NCBI GenBank assembly: GCA_001179505.1
Contig: CDMY01000246.1
Coordinates: 82,060-146,059 of the forward strand
Reading direction: 5' to 3'
Source: Vitrella brassicaformis
Taxonomy: Eukaryota > Sar > Vitrellaceae
Length of the DNA stretch: 64,000 nt
A model generated the notes under the pieces. That model did no database searches and was not told the origin of the DNA. It was given only the letters and a program-made list of their open reading frames with translations. A program made the position numbers and the translations under genes. Of the stretch, positions 23,732 through 37,000 are shown piece by piece. Each line of letters starts with the position of its first letter. Position 1 is the first letter of the stretch.

Positions 23732-24800
23732 CCACACCACCAACCCCCCACGACACAGACCCATCAAGTGAGCAACGGAGCGCACAAGGGAGGGATGTGG
23801 GTCATGCGCCTGCTGTGCTGCCATTCAGGTGTCGATGTATCATGTGGTCGTGAATTCAGTGGAAGTGGCTGGCACATGTCCTTCCATGTGTGTGTGTGGT
23901 GCATGCCATGGATGGGTGAGAGATTCCAAGAAAGAGAGACAGACAGAGAAACAGAAGAGACAGACAGCAATTCCGACAGACCGGAAAGCAGGCAGTAATT
24001 CACACATGCAGACACAGCACAGCCTGTGTGTGCCTTCTCTCGCCCTCCATGTACCGACAGACGTGTGTGTGTATGTCTGAATGCGTGTCTACATGTTTGT
24101 GTATGGCAGTGGACATCGCTTCCATGATGAAAGAGTACTTACGTCTGTCCAGTTCGTTCTCATGAATGCGGCAAGCCACTCAACATCAGCCTTCCATTTG
24201 TTTTGCACTTGGTCCAGCCTCCCACACAGCGACCCAGCCACCACGCAGCACGCACCTTGCCGGCGACACCGTCCCGTCTTCCTATCCTTCTACACCAGCG
24301 GCACATAGCGCTGGACAAACGCACACAAAGCAATGGCATGCAGCAAATGTCTGGCTGCACGCCGACTAGCTGTATGGCTCACCACTCCGAATATCTTTTT
24401 CTGTCTGGTGTGTCCGCTGGCGTCCTTGGTGACCTCATACAGGTCCTGCGGGCCTCCCTCTGGACCCAAAGGGATCATCATGGAAGTGTCTCATCCGCCC
24501 GCCATCGATATCCGATCCCTCAGACACACTCACCCTCAAAAAGGGCCGGTCGCCGATGCGTCGTTAGGGGTTAGCTGAGCACTTCAGCGCTCCCCCTGCC
24601 CACCTGCAATGGGAAAAAGCCTCCCAGCAGGATCGGCAAACCCTGCGAGCTTAGACGTCGCAAAGAGGGGCCTCACCGCCGAGTCTTCCCATCTGCAATC
24701 CCGAGATGGAGGGTCATGCGACTCATCGCAGGGGTTTGATTGCTGCCGCCTTTGCTGTCTGATAGCTTTGTCGCTGGTTCTCCGCCACCAGCTCATCTGG
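23732..24800 (+). other. Long non-coding stretch upstream of copy C
   Basis: No coding exon is supported between the U-box stop and the copy C start. The last 200 bp (24600-24800) look like the copy C promoter, with TGCGAGCT at 24644-24651 and a 20-mer shared with copy D at 24738-24757. Confidence 0.5.
24738..24757 (+). promoter_or_regulatory. 20-mer conserved upstream of copies C and D
   Basis: GATTGCTGCCGCCTTTGCTG occurs identically here, ending 43 bp before the MDVNQ start codon of copy C, and at 45707-45726, ending 38 bp before the MDVNQ start codon of copy D. Flanking bases differ more. It is either a retained promoter element or residual duplication identity. Confidence 0.45.
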
Positions 24801-27452
24801 ATGGACGTCAATCAGGTGAGTTCAGACACACGAGCACAGAAGAGAGAACTCACGCGGAGAAAGGGCGCCACCACGCTTTTGGTTTCTCTGCGTTCAGTTT
24901 GTTGCGAATGCCCGTTCCGTGAAGGACAGCCTGGTGCTGCTCCTCGACCAAGATCCCGCCACCGTCGCCGCACAGGTGGGTTGCACTGACTGGCTGAGTA
25001 AACATTGACGAGGAGCCGCTCACTGTGTCCTTGATTGATGCAGGCGTCGTCGCCCGAGGCATGGCTTGAATCATCAGCTGGGCTCGATAGCCCCACTGCT
25101 GAGCACCCTCACGACCCGGCTCCAGCAGGGAGGGCCCACCCTCACCAGTGCTGTAGTTGTAGATGCACCCACGTCGACCACAGAGGCCGCTGCTGCAACG
25201 GGAGCCGCACACACAGAGCCACGGGTGGGGAGAGTTGGGGTGCGTGGCCGTCCGTCCGTGGTCATCTGTGCAGGGATCCGCCCTCTGCGTTGCGGGTGTC
25301 GTGTTGTATTGTTGCATTGCAGGCGCCTGTGAACACTGGTGGCCCATCGTTTCGTCGCATCCATACCACCGGCAACCCTCCACCGGTCAACGTTAACCAA
25401 GGACCGGTAAGGGCCACGCACAAGAATGAGTGTGATGCAATCAGCTCATGGCGTGTTGCCGTCCTGTTGGTTGTCACTTCAGGCTCGTCGTCGTCTCTCG
25501 CGTGACGAATTGGCGAATGTGTTCGGCCACCTGCAGCCCTGGGAGCTGACGCGACACCGCCGGCCCCCTCGGCACGACCCTCGTCCATCAGTCGGCAGCC
25601 AACTACACCAAACTGGTCATCGACTGCAATAAGGGCGACAAGGCGCGGCCCATGTGGGAAGCCATTCCACTGGCCGTGGCGCACAGGTGGGGCAAGAGGG
25701 CGACCAACGTGCGAGAGATCAAGCACCGCCATCCTGAGATGCGATGGGCTTGGTGTCGCGGGACCTGGGTGGCCTTAGTGGAGGGACACACCATCGGCCG
25801 GGCGGCCATAGCAGACAAGAAACGACGAGAGACAGCTGCTGCCGCGGCAGCTCAAGATGATGATGGCAGCTGGTCGGCCGACGAGGGCACGTTGGAGGTG
25901 CTGTCCTTCGAGGCCGTCGAGCTCGGTTCCAGCATTCGCATCCCCTACCCTCCCCCCTCATCTGATCTGCCCGCCGCCCCCTCCGCCCCCGTCAACCTGC
26001 CCGCACTCAAGACCGTCGACAACATACCCAGCGAGTGCCTGGCTGCTCGCGTGGGGCGCCAGTGGCGGACACCTGCCGTGAAGACGCTCATCACTCGAGG
26101 CTATTTCAGTGCGTCAGAGGAGGCTGTGAAGGCGTGGGTGGTCGACTGTGAGGCCATTGAGGTGCTCGACCCCGCCATTTTGGGCGCCGCCGATGCGGCG
26201 GATGTGCTGAGTGCGCTGCCCGCTCACGGGAAGTCGCTCGGGTCACTTCGCACACTGCGAGGCGTCTGGATCGGTAGCAGCTCCGCCGACATCGACCGAC
26301 TGCGTGAGGTGTTGGTGGCGAGGGGGGTCAAGCGGTGGATCAGCGAGCTCAAGATCGACATGGGTGGCCATCTGGGGAACACAGACGAGGAATGGGAGAG
26401 ACTGCAGAAGACCGCACAGCTCGTGTGAGGACAGATAAGAAGGGAGAGGGGTTCAACCCCAGATGTGCTCGTCTTTTCGTGGTGCATTTCTGCAGTGACG
26501 CTGTGGCGCATCGTGAGGCGTTGTCGAGGCGCATTGTGGGCAACATCATTTGGCGTGGATCCATCGACCTGGAGCTCATCTCCCGCACCAGCAGCAGCGG
26601 CACTCCCCTTATGCAGCGGATCATTGACAACTACGCCAAGGGAGCCCACGTCGTCGCCTACAGCGGAGGTGACGAGGCCATCCCTGCAGCCATCACCGAC
26701 GACTCATTCCCAGCCGCCCACACCCTGCAGCTGCTGGACGATGCCCTCGACGATGAGGCCAAGAAGGAGCGCGCCCTCAATATCGCCTCACACATGCCCA
26801 GCCTATCGTGTATCAAGACAGGAGACGGCGAGGTCGGGGAGGTGATGGACGCACCCGTCCGTGAGGTCTGGCGCTTTCTCGAGTGGCTGCAGGAGGCGCT
26901 GGTCAGCAAGGGGAGGGAGAGGAGCCTGACGCTGGAGATCGTCGTGTCGGCCGCCGACTTCACAGCACCCCTCAGCGGTGGCCGAAGCCCGGCGCTGTGG
27001 GGTCAGGGCAGTAACGCCAAACGGCCGCCGATCGAGAAAGTGTCCGTCTCTATTGATGGTGAGCGGTGACGGGAATAAGCAGGGACAGCCGTTGGCCGCG
27101 TCGTCGGTGCATGGCGATCATGTTTGTGCACTGTGTTCGTGTTCAATTTACCGCAGGCGATGTAGCGGATGACGAGTTGGAGAGATGGTACCAGCACGTG
27201 ATGGCCTCGCTCAACTCATTCAACCACAAGCTCAAGGTGCGACGCGCACCACCCACACACACAGATGACTCACTGCCGGACAATGAATGACAGGGCCACA
27301 AGAGGACCACTGTGTGCTTTGAGGACGACGCCGTGCGCACCTACTTCGAGCAGCGTTTCCTGGCTGAGCTGGCCGGACTCAACCTCAATGGCGGCCCGTA
27401 CGAGTTCAGCTTCTCCGATTTCTCGCTGGTTGTTGAGCGGCTGGACACATAG
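24801..27452 (+). pseudogene. Family copy C: F-box-like repeat-family member with one-base frameshift
   Basis: Exons 24801-24815 (MDVNQ), 24898-24975 (FVANARSVKDSLVLLLDQ), 25078-25224, 25323-25406 (SFRRIHTTGNPPPVNVN), 25483-26424, 26496-27058, 27157-27236 and 27294-27452 all join in phase. The lesion is inside the large exon: after ARRRLSRDELANVFGHLQ and PWELTRHRRP a run of five C (25564-25568) replaces the four C seen in copies A, B and E. This shifts the frame to a TAA at 25630-25632. The expected frame resumes as MWEAIPLAVAHRWGKRAT and stays open to the end (VVERLDT, stop 27450-27452). Copy C also lacks the small exon equivalent to VGAHLSQIKQL of copy D. A homopolymer indel can be an assembly error, so pseudogene status needs confirmation. 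Confidence 0.7.
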
Positions 27453-28010
27453 GTAAGACGCAAAGCGTTTGCACGCCGCCGAAGTGCCTTGAGCGTCTGT
27501 CAGCCTGTGTGTGCTGTACTGTGCTGCGTCAGGTCGGCACAGAAGCATGACACGACACCGGTAGCTGGCCGTTGATGGGCGGATGGATGGATGGAGGGAT
27601 GGCTGCTGCCGTGAGTGAGCAGCTTGATGGCGTGTACAGGCGGTGGACAGACAGTTAGGCACCTAGATCGACGGCTGGATGGAGGGGTACTTTACTCAGC
27701 CATCGCTTATGCCCACCACGGCCAAGACATGACAGGGCGGTCGGTGATTCTGCATGTGTAGCTACTTGTTTCCTTGCTCGATGCGTGCGTGCATTGCTGT
27801 TGGTGTCCATGACCTACCTGCCGCCTCACTGTTGTGTGAATGAAAATGCATGCGTCTGTGCCTTCCCAAATCAAGGCGAGTCAGGGCCATGCAGGAAAGC
27901 GTGTTAGGTATTGCAATCCATTGGTCGTTAATGTACACACACTGCACGTCACCCTGGTCCCTCACACCTCTCACACCACACCAGTCAATCACCACATCGC
28001 CCCCTATCAA
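27453..28010. other. Convergent intergenic region between copy C and the RNA polymerase gene
   Basis: No gene is visible. The first 100 bp resemble the region after copy D (shared GTGCCTTGAG near 27486 and 48829), so they are probably the family 3' UTR. GGAT repeats lie near 27579-27600. Confidence 0.5.
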
Positions 28011-31000
28011 TCACCTCCTCCCATGGTAGCTACCATCACGATACCCCCCATCCCTCTCCCACCCATCCCTCTGCCGATATCTCCGATCACGGTTACCGCG
28101 CAAATCGCGGTCAGGTGTGTGGCGGCGCCTGACGTCACGGTCTTGCACGGGCTGCCGACAGGGCGGCGGGGCATAAAGCTCAATCGGCTCCTCCTGAACA
28201 ACCACAAGAGACAGACAGATGCATCCATAGAGGTGGATGGATGGCAGGCCTGATCTGTGTGTGTGTGTGTGTGTGTGTGTCTGTAGGTGATGAGTGCGAC
28301 TGACCAGTCGTCGCAGCCGCTCTTCCTGGTCATCGCCTCCCCAGCTCGGGTGCTCATCAGGCCCGCCATAGTGAGAGCGGGTCTCCCGGTCCCGCGGCGC
28401 CCCTGCTGGCACATCCCTCCGGCCCCGTTCGCCCAGCTCAGGGTCGACCATGTCTCTTCCCGCTCTGCTCACGTTGGTGCGGGCCTCGTAGGTGTCCTCT
28501 GGTGGCCCGGGCTGATAGTCCTGCTGTGGATGGCGAACTTCATGCCGGCGTTCCGACGACCTGTGCGTATGTGCCGAGCGGGCCTCATTACTGCGGCGGG
28601 GAGGAGGGAGGAGGGGAGGGATTGGAGAGTAGGAGCTGGAGGGAGAGTCATCGCTGTCCTGGTTGGGGGGAGACTCGATGAGGCTGAGAGTGCGGTCGAC
28701 CATGCCGAGCATGGCATTCAGCTTGTGGATTTGCTCAACAACAGCCGAGTTCTGCGGGCCCGATCTCAGGTTGCGCAACTGGTCCAATAGGAGCTCCCTG
28801 TGATACGCTGTCTCCAGTGGCTGACTATCCTGACGCGAGTGACGAGAGAAAGACGAGCCCGCACTGTCGCGCCTGCCGAGGACAGGTGGTGGGTCAGGAC
28901 GGTGGATCGCAGGTGGGTCAAGCAGGGGGTTGGCGGGCCGCTCGCGATGGTCACTGCCACGGCTGGGGCGGGCATCACGATCGTCGTAGTAGTCACGGCT
29001 GCGCCGGTCTTGCTCGCGACGGTCCTCCACCCGACCACCTCCCATCCGATATTCGTCACCCGGCAGCTCACGGTTTCGATAACCAGCACGACGGCGATCC
29101 ATCGGCTCGCGGGGCTGGTAGGGGGGGTCTCGGTCATAGCCCCTCTCCCTCACATCGTCCCGTCTGCTATTATCATGTCTGTCGTAGTCCCTCTCCCTCT
29201 CGTCTCGCCGCTCACGGTCCCGATCGCGATCGTGAGGCGACTCCCGCTGTCTCCTGCCATAGGCGCGGGTATCCTCGACTGGCCCCTGCTCCCTCCTCGC
29301 CTGCGCTCGTGTGTCCTCAGGTGGCATGTCACTCCGAGAAACGACGCTTCTCTCAGGCGACTCCCAGTCATGCCGTTGGCTGCCATGCGAGCGGAGGTAG
29401 AAGTGATCGTGGCGGTCGTTGAGACGCCTCCCGTCTGCAGGACCTGGCTCACGGTCACGCTCGGGTGCACGTCGAGTGGCCGTCGGTCCGGTGGGTTGAG
29501 TCAGCTGGGCAGCAGCTCCCCGCTCCGCGACGACGGATACCGACTCCAGCTCATCGGTGTTGACGGCAGACGGCGGCCCCCCTTGTCCCTGAGCTGGCGG
29601 CGACGGCCCTTGGAAGGGCATCTCCGGCATCTCTCCCAAGTCTCGCACCTCGGGCATATCTCGCACCATCTGTGGCGCCGGCTCTCGCCCCACCGCGGCA
29701 TTCGAGTAGACCTCCCACACATCGTCAAGAGACTCGTAGTTGGCCGTGCATGGAGCGGCGGGGCCAGCTGTGGGCTGGTCTGGCGACACACTGAGATAGC
29801 CGGCCGGAGGCGACGCCGCCATGTCGAAAGACGAAGGGGCCGGCCTGGCCTCGGCTTTCGCCTTCGGCTGTGGAGACGGTGAGGAGTCCAAGCCGCTTCC
29901 ACCTGCCGCCGCAGACACACCTGCTGCACGACCCTGCTGGCCCAGGCTGTGCCGAACGATTCGCCGGGCAGCAGCCTGGTCAACGCGAATAATGAGGGGC
30001 GGGGTAGCCCGGCTGGCAGAGGGGACTGCCTTGGGTGCAGGAGAAGGGCCATTGTCTGGCGCATCCTCAGACAATACCCGTGGCGGCAGGGGAGGCCTGC
30101 TGTTGCCGGGCGGCCCACGGGGGATGGGGGGACTTGGGGTCTGCTGCTCAAGAGAGAGGCGCTGCACCCTGTCGGAGAGGCGGTCACGCTCGAAGGCTGA
30201 ACAGTAGGACCCAAACAGAGGGGCGGGAGAGCGCTCGGGCAGCTCTGATGTTAATTACCCCACACCAAGGAAGGCAAGCAATCCAAACCATCACCTAGGT
30301 GTGCGGCCAGCGTACCTTCATCAGGCTCGAACGCAGACATCGCCTCATCGTCGCGGATGCACTCAGACGGCGGGGGGCGAAAAGCGTTCGGGTTGTGCCG
30401 GTAGAAGTTCCTGTAGCGCTGCTTGAGCACCTTGAGCGAGTCACCGAAGAACACCCATGGGAACGACCGGAAGGTGTGCGAGCGATCTCCCGCCGTCGGC
30501 TCCGACGTGTCGCTGGTGGAGCGGGGGATGTTGGCATCGACTCTGTGGGGTCGTGGATGATACGCTGCGATGAATGCCGCCGATGCGCGGACCAGCATGC
30601 GCTCATTGGCCCGCTGCCGCTCCTCATCGCTGGCACCGATGTCGCCCCCGTCGTCGAAGAGTCGTCGCTTCGTTGCGTCCACCTCGGCCCGCAAGGCATA
30701 CGAGAGCTGAGATTGAAGGCAGAGGAATGGTGTGGTGGACATGCAGTGGATTGAGGTACGTATTTGTGGGAGTTTGTGGCCATCTGACCTTGCTGGAGAG
30801 ATCACGGTCCTTCTTTTGTCTGCCGTGGACGTGTGTGATGCACCCGGTGAGCAGCTGCGGACAGAGAGACAGGGCGTCAATATTGGTGTAGTGTACCTAT
30901 TGTATCATGTGTTGTGTCGTGTTGTGTGGGGTAGGTACCTCGCTCTCTTCCGCGATGCCGTACTGCTGCATGAGGTGCACCACCTGACACAGACATGACA

Positions 31001-34000
31001 CACAGACATTCACCAAGCAGAGATGATGATGGTCAGCAAGTGAGGCTCTCCATCCGTCCCGCATGCCTGCCTGCCTGCCTGCCTGGATGGATGGATGGAT
31101 GCCCACCTTTTGCCTCCATCGGTTGCATTCCATGCGCATCTCATCCACATGGTCCATGGCGTCCTTGTGCAGCACGTCGGGGTCGACCACACCCGGCGGC
31201 ATCGGCTCATTCTCCGGCCAACGCCACTCATCCGCGTCCGCATCCGCATCATCCTCCTGATCGCCCTCATCACCCCCACCTCCCAAAGCATCGGTCTGTG
31301 GCCTGTCAGGGCTCTCCGTGGCGGGCGGCGGCTGCTCGACTGTCTCGAAGAAGACGTCTCGCGGCATCCGCATCTGCGCCCCATCCACATACACCATGGG
31401 GGTGTCGTCATCGTCATGCTCCTGCCGGCCACTCATCCGGGCACGAACTCGGTTCTTCATCCAGCTGACGATTGCTGCTGCAGACGGCTGGTCTCGCCGC
31501 AGCAGGTAAGTCGCTGGGCCAGCACAAGCGGCGGCTGCTGGTGGGTCAGGTATGGTTATGTCGGGTGTGGGGGTGGTGGCGTCGCGCTGCTCGGGAGGGG
31601 ATGACATGGCCTCCGACGTGTTGTCGCTGACGTCAGCGTCACCCATCCGCCCAGCAGAGTCGTCGGGGGTGCGTTGCGACAGGCTGTTGCTACTGGGAGC
31701 GCTCGAGACGTGGGAGGGTCGTTGGGTGCGCGTGGGCGGCCGCGGTGGAGGTCGGCGGCGTGTGAGGGGTGTGGGGCGCTTGACGTAGAAGTCGGTTACT
31801 TGGTAGAGCTCGCAGAAGAAGAGGGACGCCTGGAGGCTGGTGAATCGGACGTCGTATACGTGACGCTGGTCGCTGGCCTCTGGCTGGAACGGCGTGATGG
31901 CGGGACGCCTGATGGGCGCACACAATAGGGTGAGGTGACAGAGGGGCGGGCGCAGTGGTTGTGGGTGGATATGTCGCTTACCCTCCCAGGGATGACCGCT
32001 GGTCGGTTCTCCGTCGGTCGATGCCGCTGATGGGCGTGTGCTCCCGCGTGATGCCGTGCAGGTGCAGGTATCGCGTCAGTGTCCTCCGCAACTCGTCCTG
32101 AGATCGCAATACAGACCACAAGCGCACACGTCCCCTTCTACTCGCCGCTGTAGCGTGTTGCCCACGCACCTTGTCGAGGGAGCAGTGTTCGACGGTGACG
32201 GCGAATGTTTTGTTGTAGAAGTGCTCCATCTGGGAGATGGCGTCGAAGAAGAAACTACGGCTGTCAGAATCTGCATAACCACACACCACACCGGGGAGGG
32301 GATCAGCACCCCTCTCTGTCATTGGCATGAATGTGTGCACACCTGTGGATGTTCGCGGGGCGCCCCGTGCGTCTGTGGGCTCCTTGACGTCGAAGGCCTG
32401 CAGGGTCTTCTCGTCGGCTGTGGCGTCCGACCTGGCTTTGAGCTCGCTCCAGCACACGTCGAAGCACGCCGCTGCCTTGACCGTCTGCGCACACACATCC
32501 ACACACACATCCATCCATCCACCCTCAGGGGTGCACTAATGGCGTCAAATTCGTTCATCCATATGTGTTTGTGTGTGTGTGTGTGTGTGTCTTGACCTGG
32601 AAAAGGATATCGAGGTAGGACTGGTTTGGCCCTGCCCGTCTGATGAGGAGGTCGACGAAGGCCAGATCCTTCGACCTGATCCACTTGACGATCAGCCGCA
32701 GCTGCTCGCACAGCCGGGCACGGTTGAAGCCATCCTCTGACATACATGACGCACACAAACCAACAAAGGGAAATCCATGGATAAAGGATAAAGGGCAGTG
32801 GGTGAGGTGCACCGCTAGGCCTACCGGGAGCCAGGGGTGTGATGCGCCTGACGCGGCCGATGTCGGGGCCGCCGACCAAGTCCTTGTCGAAGTTCTTGCT
32901 GTTCTTCTCACGCATCAGGCACGTGCCGTAGCTCTTGATCAGCGAATCCTCCTCTGCACCACACACACACACACACACACGGCCACATACAAAGGGCAGC
33001 GGTTGACACGTGTGTCCGTCTGCGTGCGTGTTTGTGCCGACCGCCCGACTGACCAAGTGAGACACGGACAGTGGCCTTTCTGCCAGTGCTCTTCCACTTG
33101 ATTTGCAGCTTCCCTCCTGGGATCCGCCTGATGAGCTCCGCAGCCACCTCGGGGCTGCTCACGGGCACCTGCGCCGACCAGCACTCCGACACATGACCCG
33201 GCGACACCTCCCGGGGGTACCCCCAGCACCTCTGCAAGCGACCAACCAGCCATGTGTCGGTGGGGTGTTTGTGCGGCTGCCCTGCCATCCAGCCAGCGAC
33301 TGACCGTGACTTGGTGTGTGGGTATGATGTTGTCTCCGCGGTTGAGGGGCAGGTCGAGTTTGCGGCGGAATTCTTTCTCGAGAATCTCCTCCAGCACAAT
33401 GGGCCCGTTGTCGACGGGGATGTGGGACACAAACAGGTGGTCGCGCTGACCTGATTGGCGAACACACAAGCATACACACACAGGGGGGCCAGAGGGTCGG
33501 GTGAGGTGGTGTGCTGTGCTTACGGTCGCATGCTTCTGCATGTCGAAACTCGTCCTCCACAGCGATCTGCAAGGGCTCGCTCGCCACCGACGTGTCGCTG
33601 AGACCCCCCTCGCGAAGCCACACCTGAAGGAAAGGCATACAAAGCCGACTGCCACCTGTCTGTTTGTGTGTGTGTGTGTGTTGGTGCGATGGATCCGCAG
33701 CTACCTGCACTTGGAACTGGACGGTCTCCATCGTCAGAGGGATGGACAGCTCCTCTCGCGCGTCGCTTCTGCGTGTGTTGTACACGAGCTCTTCGAACGG
33801 CGCGTTGCACTGGTAGAGGTTGCTGAACATGTGGCTGTTGCTGGGGTGCCGGGGGTGCTGGCCGTCGATGAGCCCCCTGATGAGGATGCGGTGCCCCACC
33901 GCCCTCTGGGCAAGCCCGAAAGGGATCCGCCAGCTCAGCAGCACACCTCTCGCCACCGGCCGCTGGGTCGCCGGGTCGCGGACCAGCCATGGCTCTGGCG

Positions 34001-37000
34001 CCACCTCTGGCCGCACCGGACGGTGGCCTGCAGTTCACACGACAGACACACAGAAATGCTGGTTGGCTGCTTGGGTCGCTGGTTGGTGTCGTGTTTGTGT
34101 GCTGACTGACCGGCGTCACTGATGGCGTTGTCGACTGTGTCAGCGAGGTAGAGCATCTCGCGGTATATCTCGCCGCACACCGAGATGCTGGGGAAGACGC
34201 GGCCCCGCTCCCAGTGGATCGGCTCGGCCAAAAAGTCGGCGCGGTCCTTGGCCGTCCACTCGACCGGCAGCTTCACACACCGACCTGTTTTGGCGCTGTC
34301 GACGGCCTCTGCGTGCAGGGCGGCGAGGCGAAGGCAGGCGGGATCGTTGGCCTGGCGCGACAAGGACACAGAGAGACATGCACGAGGGTGCTGAGTGTGG
34401 GCGGACCCGCCTGCCCGCCCGCCTGGTCACCTTGAGCTCGGCGTATATCTGGGGTTGGTAGACCATGTTGAGCCAGGCCACAGCTATCTTACCCAGGTTG
34501 TCGCTGCAGAAGTAATTGATGAAATACTCCTACACACACACAGTGTCACCAACACATCCATCCATCGATCCATCCACCCACCCATGCGCCCACTTGCCTT
34601 GAGCAGCCTCTGTCTCTCGGCGGGGTTCTCAAGTGGGTTGTCGTCCCGCCCCGCCGCCCTCCCCTTCGGCCGCGGCTTGTAGTACTCCGCACCAGGGGGA
34701 TTGGGCGTCGGCGGAATCAGGCGTTGGTCCCATATCACGTGGTACTGGTCACCTGACAGACACAAAGAGAGACGGAGAGAGAGCGATGCATCGGTGTGTC
34801 GGTCGCGCACCATCGAGGTCTGATCCGCTGAGCTCGTTTGGGTGCGGCCGCGAGCCCTTGACGGGGAAGACTATGACGTTGACGCAGTGTCGCAGCTCAG
34901 GTCTGTCGACCGCCTCGAAGACGCGTGTGTCGCCGGGGTCGAAGCAGGGGTTCTTGGACACATTCACCCTCCCTGATGACAGACAGACAGACACAGTGGA
35001 CCATTACACAGACAGGTGCATCTGTGGGGTGTTGATTGTCCTCTCCCCCCCCTCCCCGCCCTCCACACACACACACCCCGACCGACCTGTGATGGTGTGT
35101 TCGTGTCCGTCTGGGTCCTTGACCCTCACGTGCACCTGCCCCTCCTCCAGTACTCGAGCCTCGCTCTCGTCAGACACACCATGCAGCACCGCACCTTGCT
35201 GTCTCACACAGACAGACAGCCAGACATCACCAAGCCCACGTAGCTGGCTGGATGGCTGTGGGTGCATGGGGCTGGCTGGCTGGGTGGCTGTGTGTGTGTG
35301 TATGTTGGCGCCTTACCTCTACGTATAGGTGTGTCTTTGCGAGGATGTCCTTGACGGTGAACCGGCGGATCTCGCTGAGGCACGCGCGCAGGAAGGGCTC
35401 GTCGCTCACGTTGAACCCCTGACGCAGAAAGTCCCCCAGCAGCGCCAAGAAGAAGTGATCGCGGCCGAGGTGAGCCAGCATACGCAGCGCCGCACCTGAC
35501 ACATGACACATGACACATGACACAGGGGAGGGAAGAGAATGCCAGCCATTGTGTGGCTGGGTCGGTGGGTGTGGGGTGCGCTGTCTACCGTTGTCGTCAA
35601 GCGCCTGTCGGATGTCTGTGAGCATCTCGTCTTTGAGTTGGTGGAAGACCTCTGGCTTGACGGCTCGGGTGAGGAGCAGCGTGATAACCTCCCTGTTGAG
35701 ATGGAGGGGGATGAACCGCGCGTGGTCACAAGTCTCCAATTGCTGATGGGCGGAACGGTGGGACAGCACGAAAGCGAGCGTCTCCATGTGTGTGTGAGGG
35801 CGTGTGTGGTTGTGCCTACGTCATGGTGGGCTTTGAACTTCAGCTGAGACTGCCGGACCGCCATGCGGACACTGAACCACCGGGAAACAGCCCACTCAAT
35901 GAAGGGACGGTGCCCCCTCACACACACACAGAGGTGTGGCTTACGGCTCTGGGTGTTTCTGCCTGAAGGAGGGGTCGAGTACGATCATGCCCTTGACACC
36001 GTTGAACCGAATCTGACGAACACAGAACACCACACCAGGCCAAGGGGACACTTATGACGTGACGGACGATGTGCGGCAGGTAGGTACACACCTGGAAGGC
36101 GCAGGGCACATAGTCGATCTTGAGCTCCGTCGCCACCTCCTTGGCAACACTCCTGTCGCAATACCCACACCCATCTGACACAGCCAAAGCCAAGAAGTCA
36201 GGAGGGGTCATCCATCCACTCATCCACCCCGCAACGGACCGGTAAATTCGTAGTCTCCTCTGTCTGGGTCGTCTGGGTCGATGGGCGCGGTGATGTCCTT
36301 CTCGACTACCCACTCCTCTGGCGCGATCCTGATGGCCTGGCGGGTGGCGCTGAAGCACTGACCCTGACGCGCCGCATACTTGCCTGCAGGTGGGGGTGGG
36401 TGACGCACACACACACACAGATGGGTGGGCCAGTCGTATGTGTGTGTATGTTTACGGCCAGACCAGGCATGTCGATGCTCGTGAAGTCGCCCATGAAGGA
36501 CTCGATGTAGACGAACTCCAGCTGCTCATCTGAATCAACCACACACACACACACACGACCACATCCACCCAGCTGCTCGTGTGAGTGCTGGCTACCCCAC
36601 CCCCCCATCCCACCATGCTCCTACCTGGCCTGAACATCCAGCAACCGCAGTTGCGCAACTGCGATGACGAGTAGGCCAGCAACTCATACGGCGGCAGACA
36701 GGCCAGGCTGATCCCTGAAGGAGCGAGAGAGGGAGGGAGGGAGGGAGGGACAACACCAGCACCTCGGACGCCCAACGTACCCCGTGTGGACATATTTCGA
36801 GAGTCTCTACCTACCGTCATCGAGTACCTTCTTCATCCGGTGCGTGACGACTTCGTCCAGCGACGCCTCGTAGAAGAGACGGTCACAGTCCTCCTCTGCA
36901 ACGAGTGACGGGCAGCAACACAGGAGAGGGCCGTGAATGTGCGGCATCAGTTGTGTCTTTCCTGTTCGCCTCTGCTGACCGACGAACGCGACGCGAAGAA

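Noticed and set aside
25044-25077. First possible acceptor of copy C exon 3 (before GCGTCGTCG)
   Set aside because: That frame gives a Cys/His-rich sequence unlike the family. The acceptor at 25077 restores a frame resembling copy D (LTSAVVVDAP against SGAVDALTAT) and exact phase.
26449-26460. GGTTCAACCCC resembling a tRNA T-arm
   Set aside because: It is inside an intron of copy C. No anticodon arm, D-arm or acceptor stem pairs at the required spacing.
28800-29882. Long plus-strand open frame (about 360 codons) opposite the RNA polymerase tail
   Set aside because: It is the complement of the repetitive RD/RS-coding exon. It has no domain pattern or splice context and is rich in Val/Thr/Arg as expected of a shadow frame.
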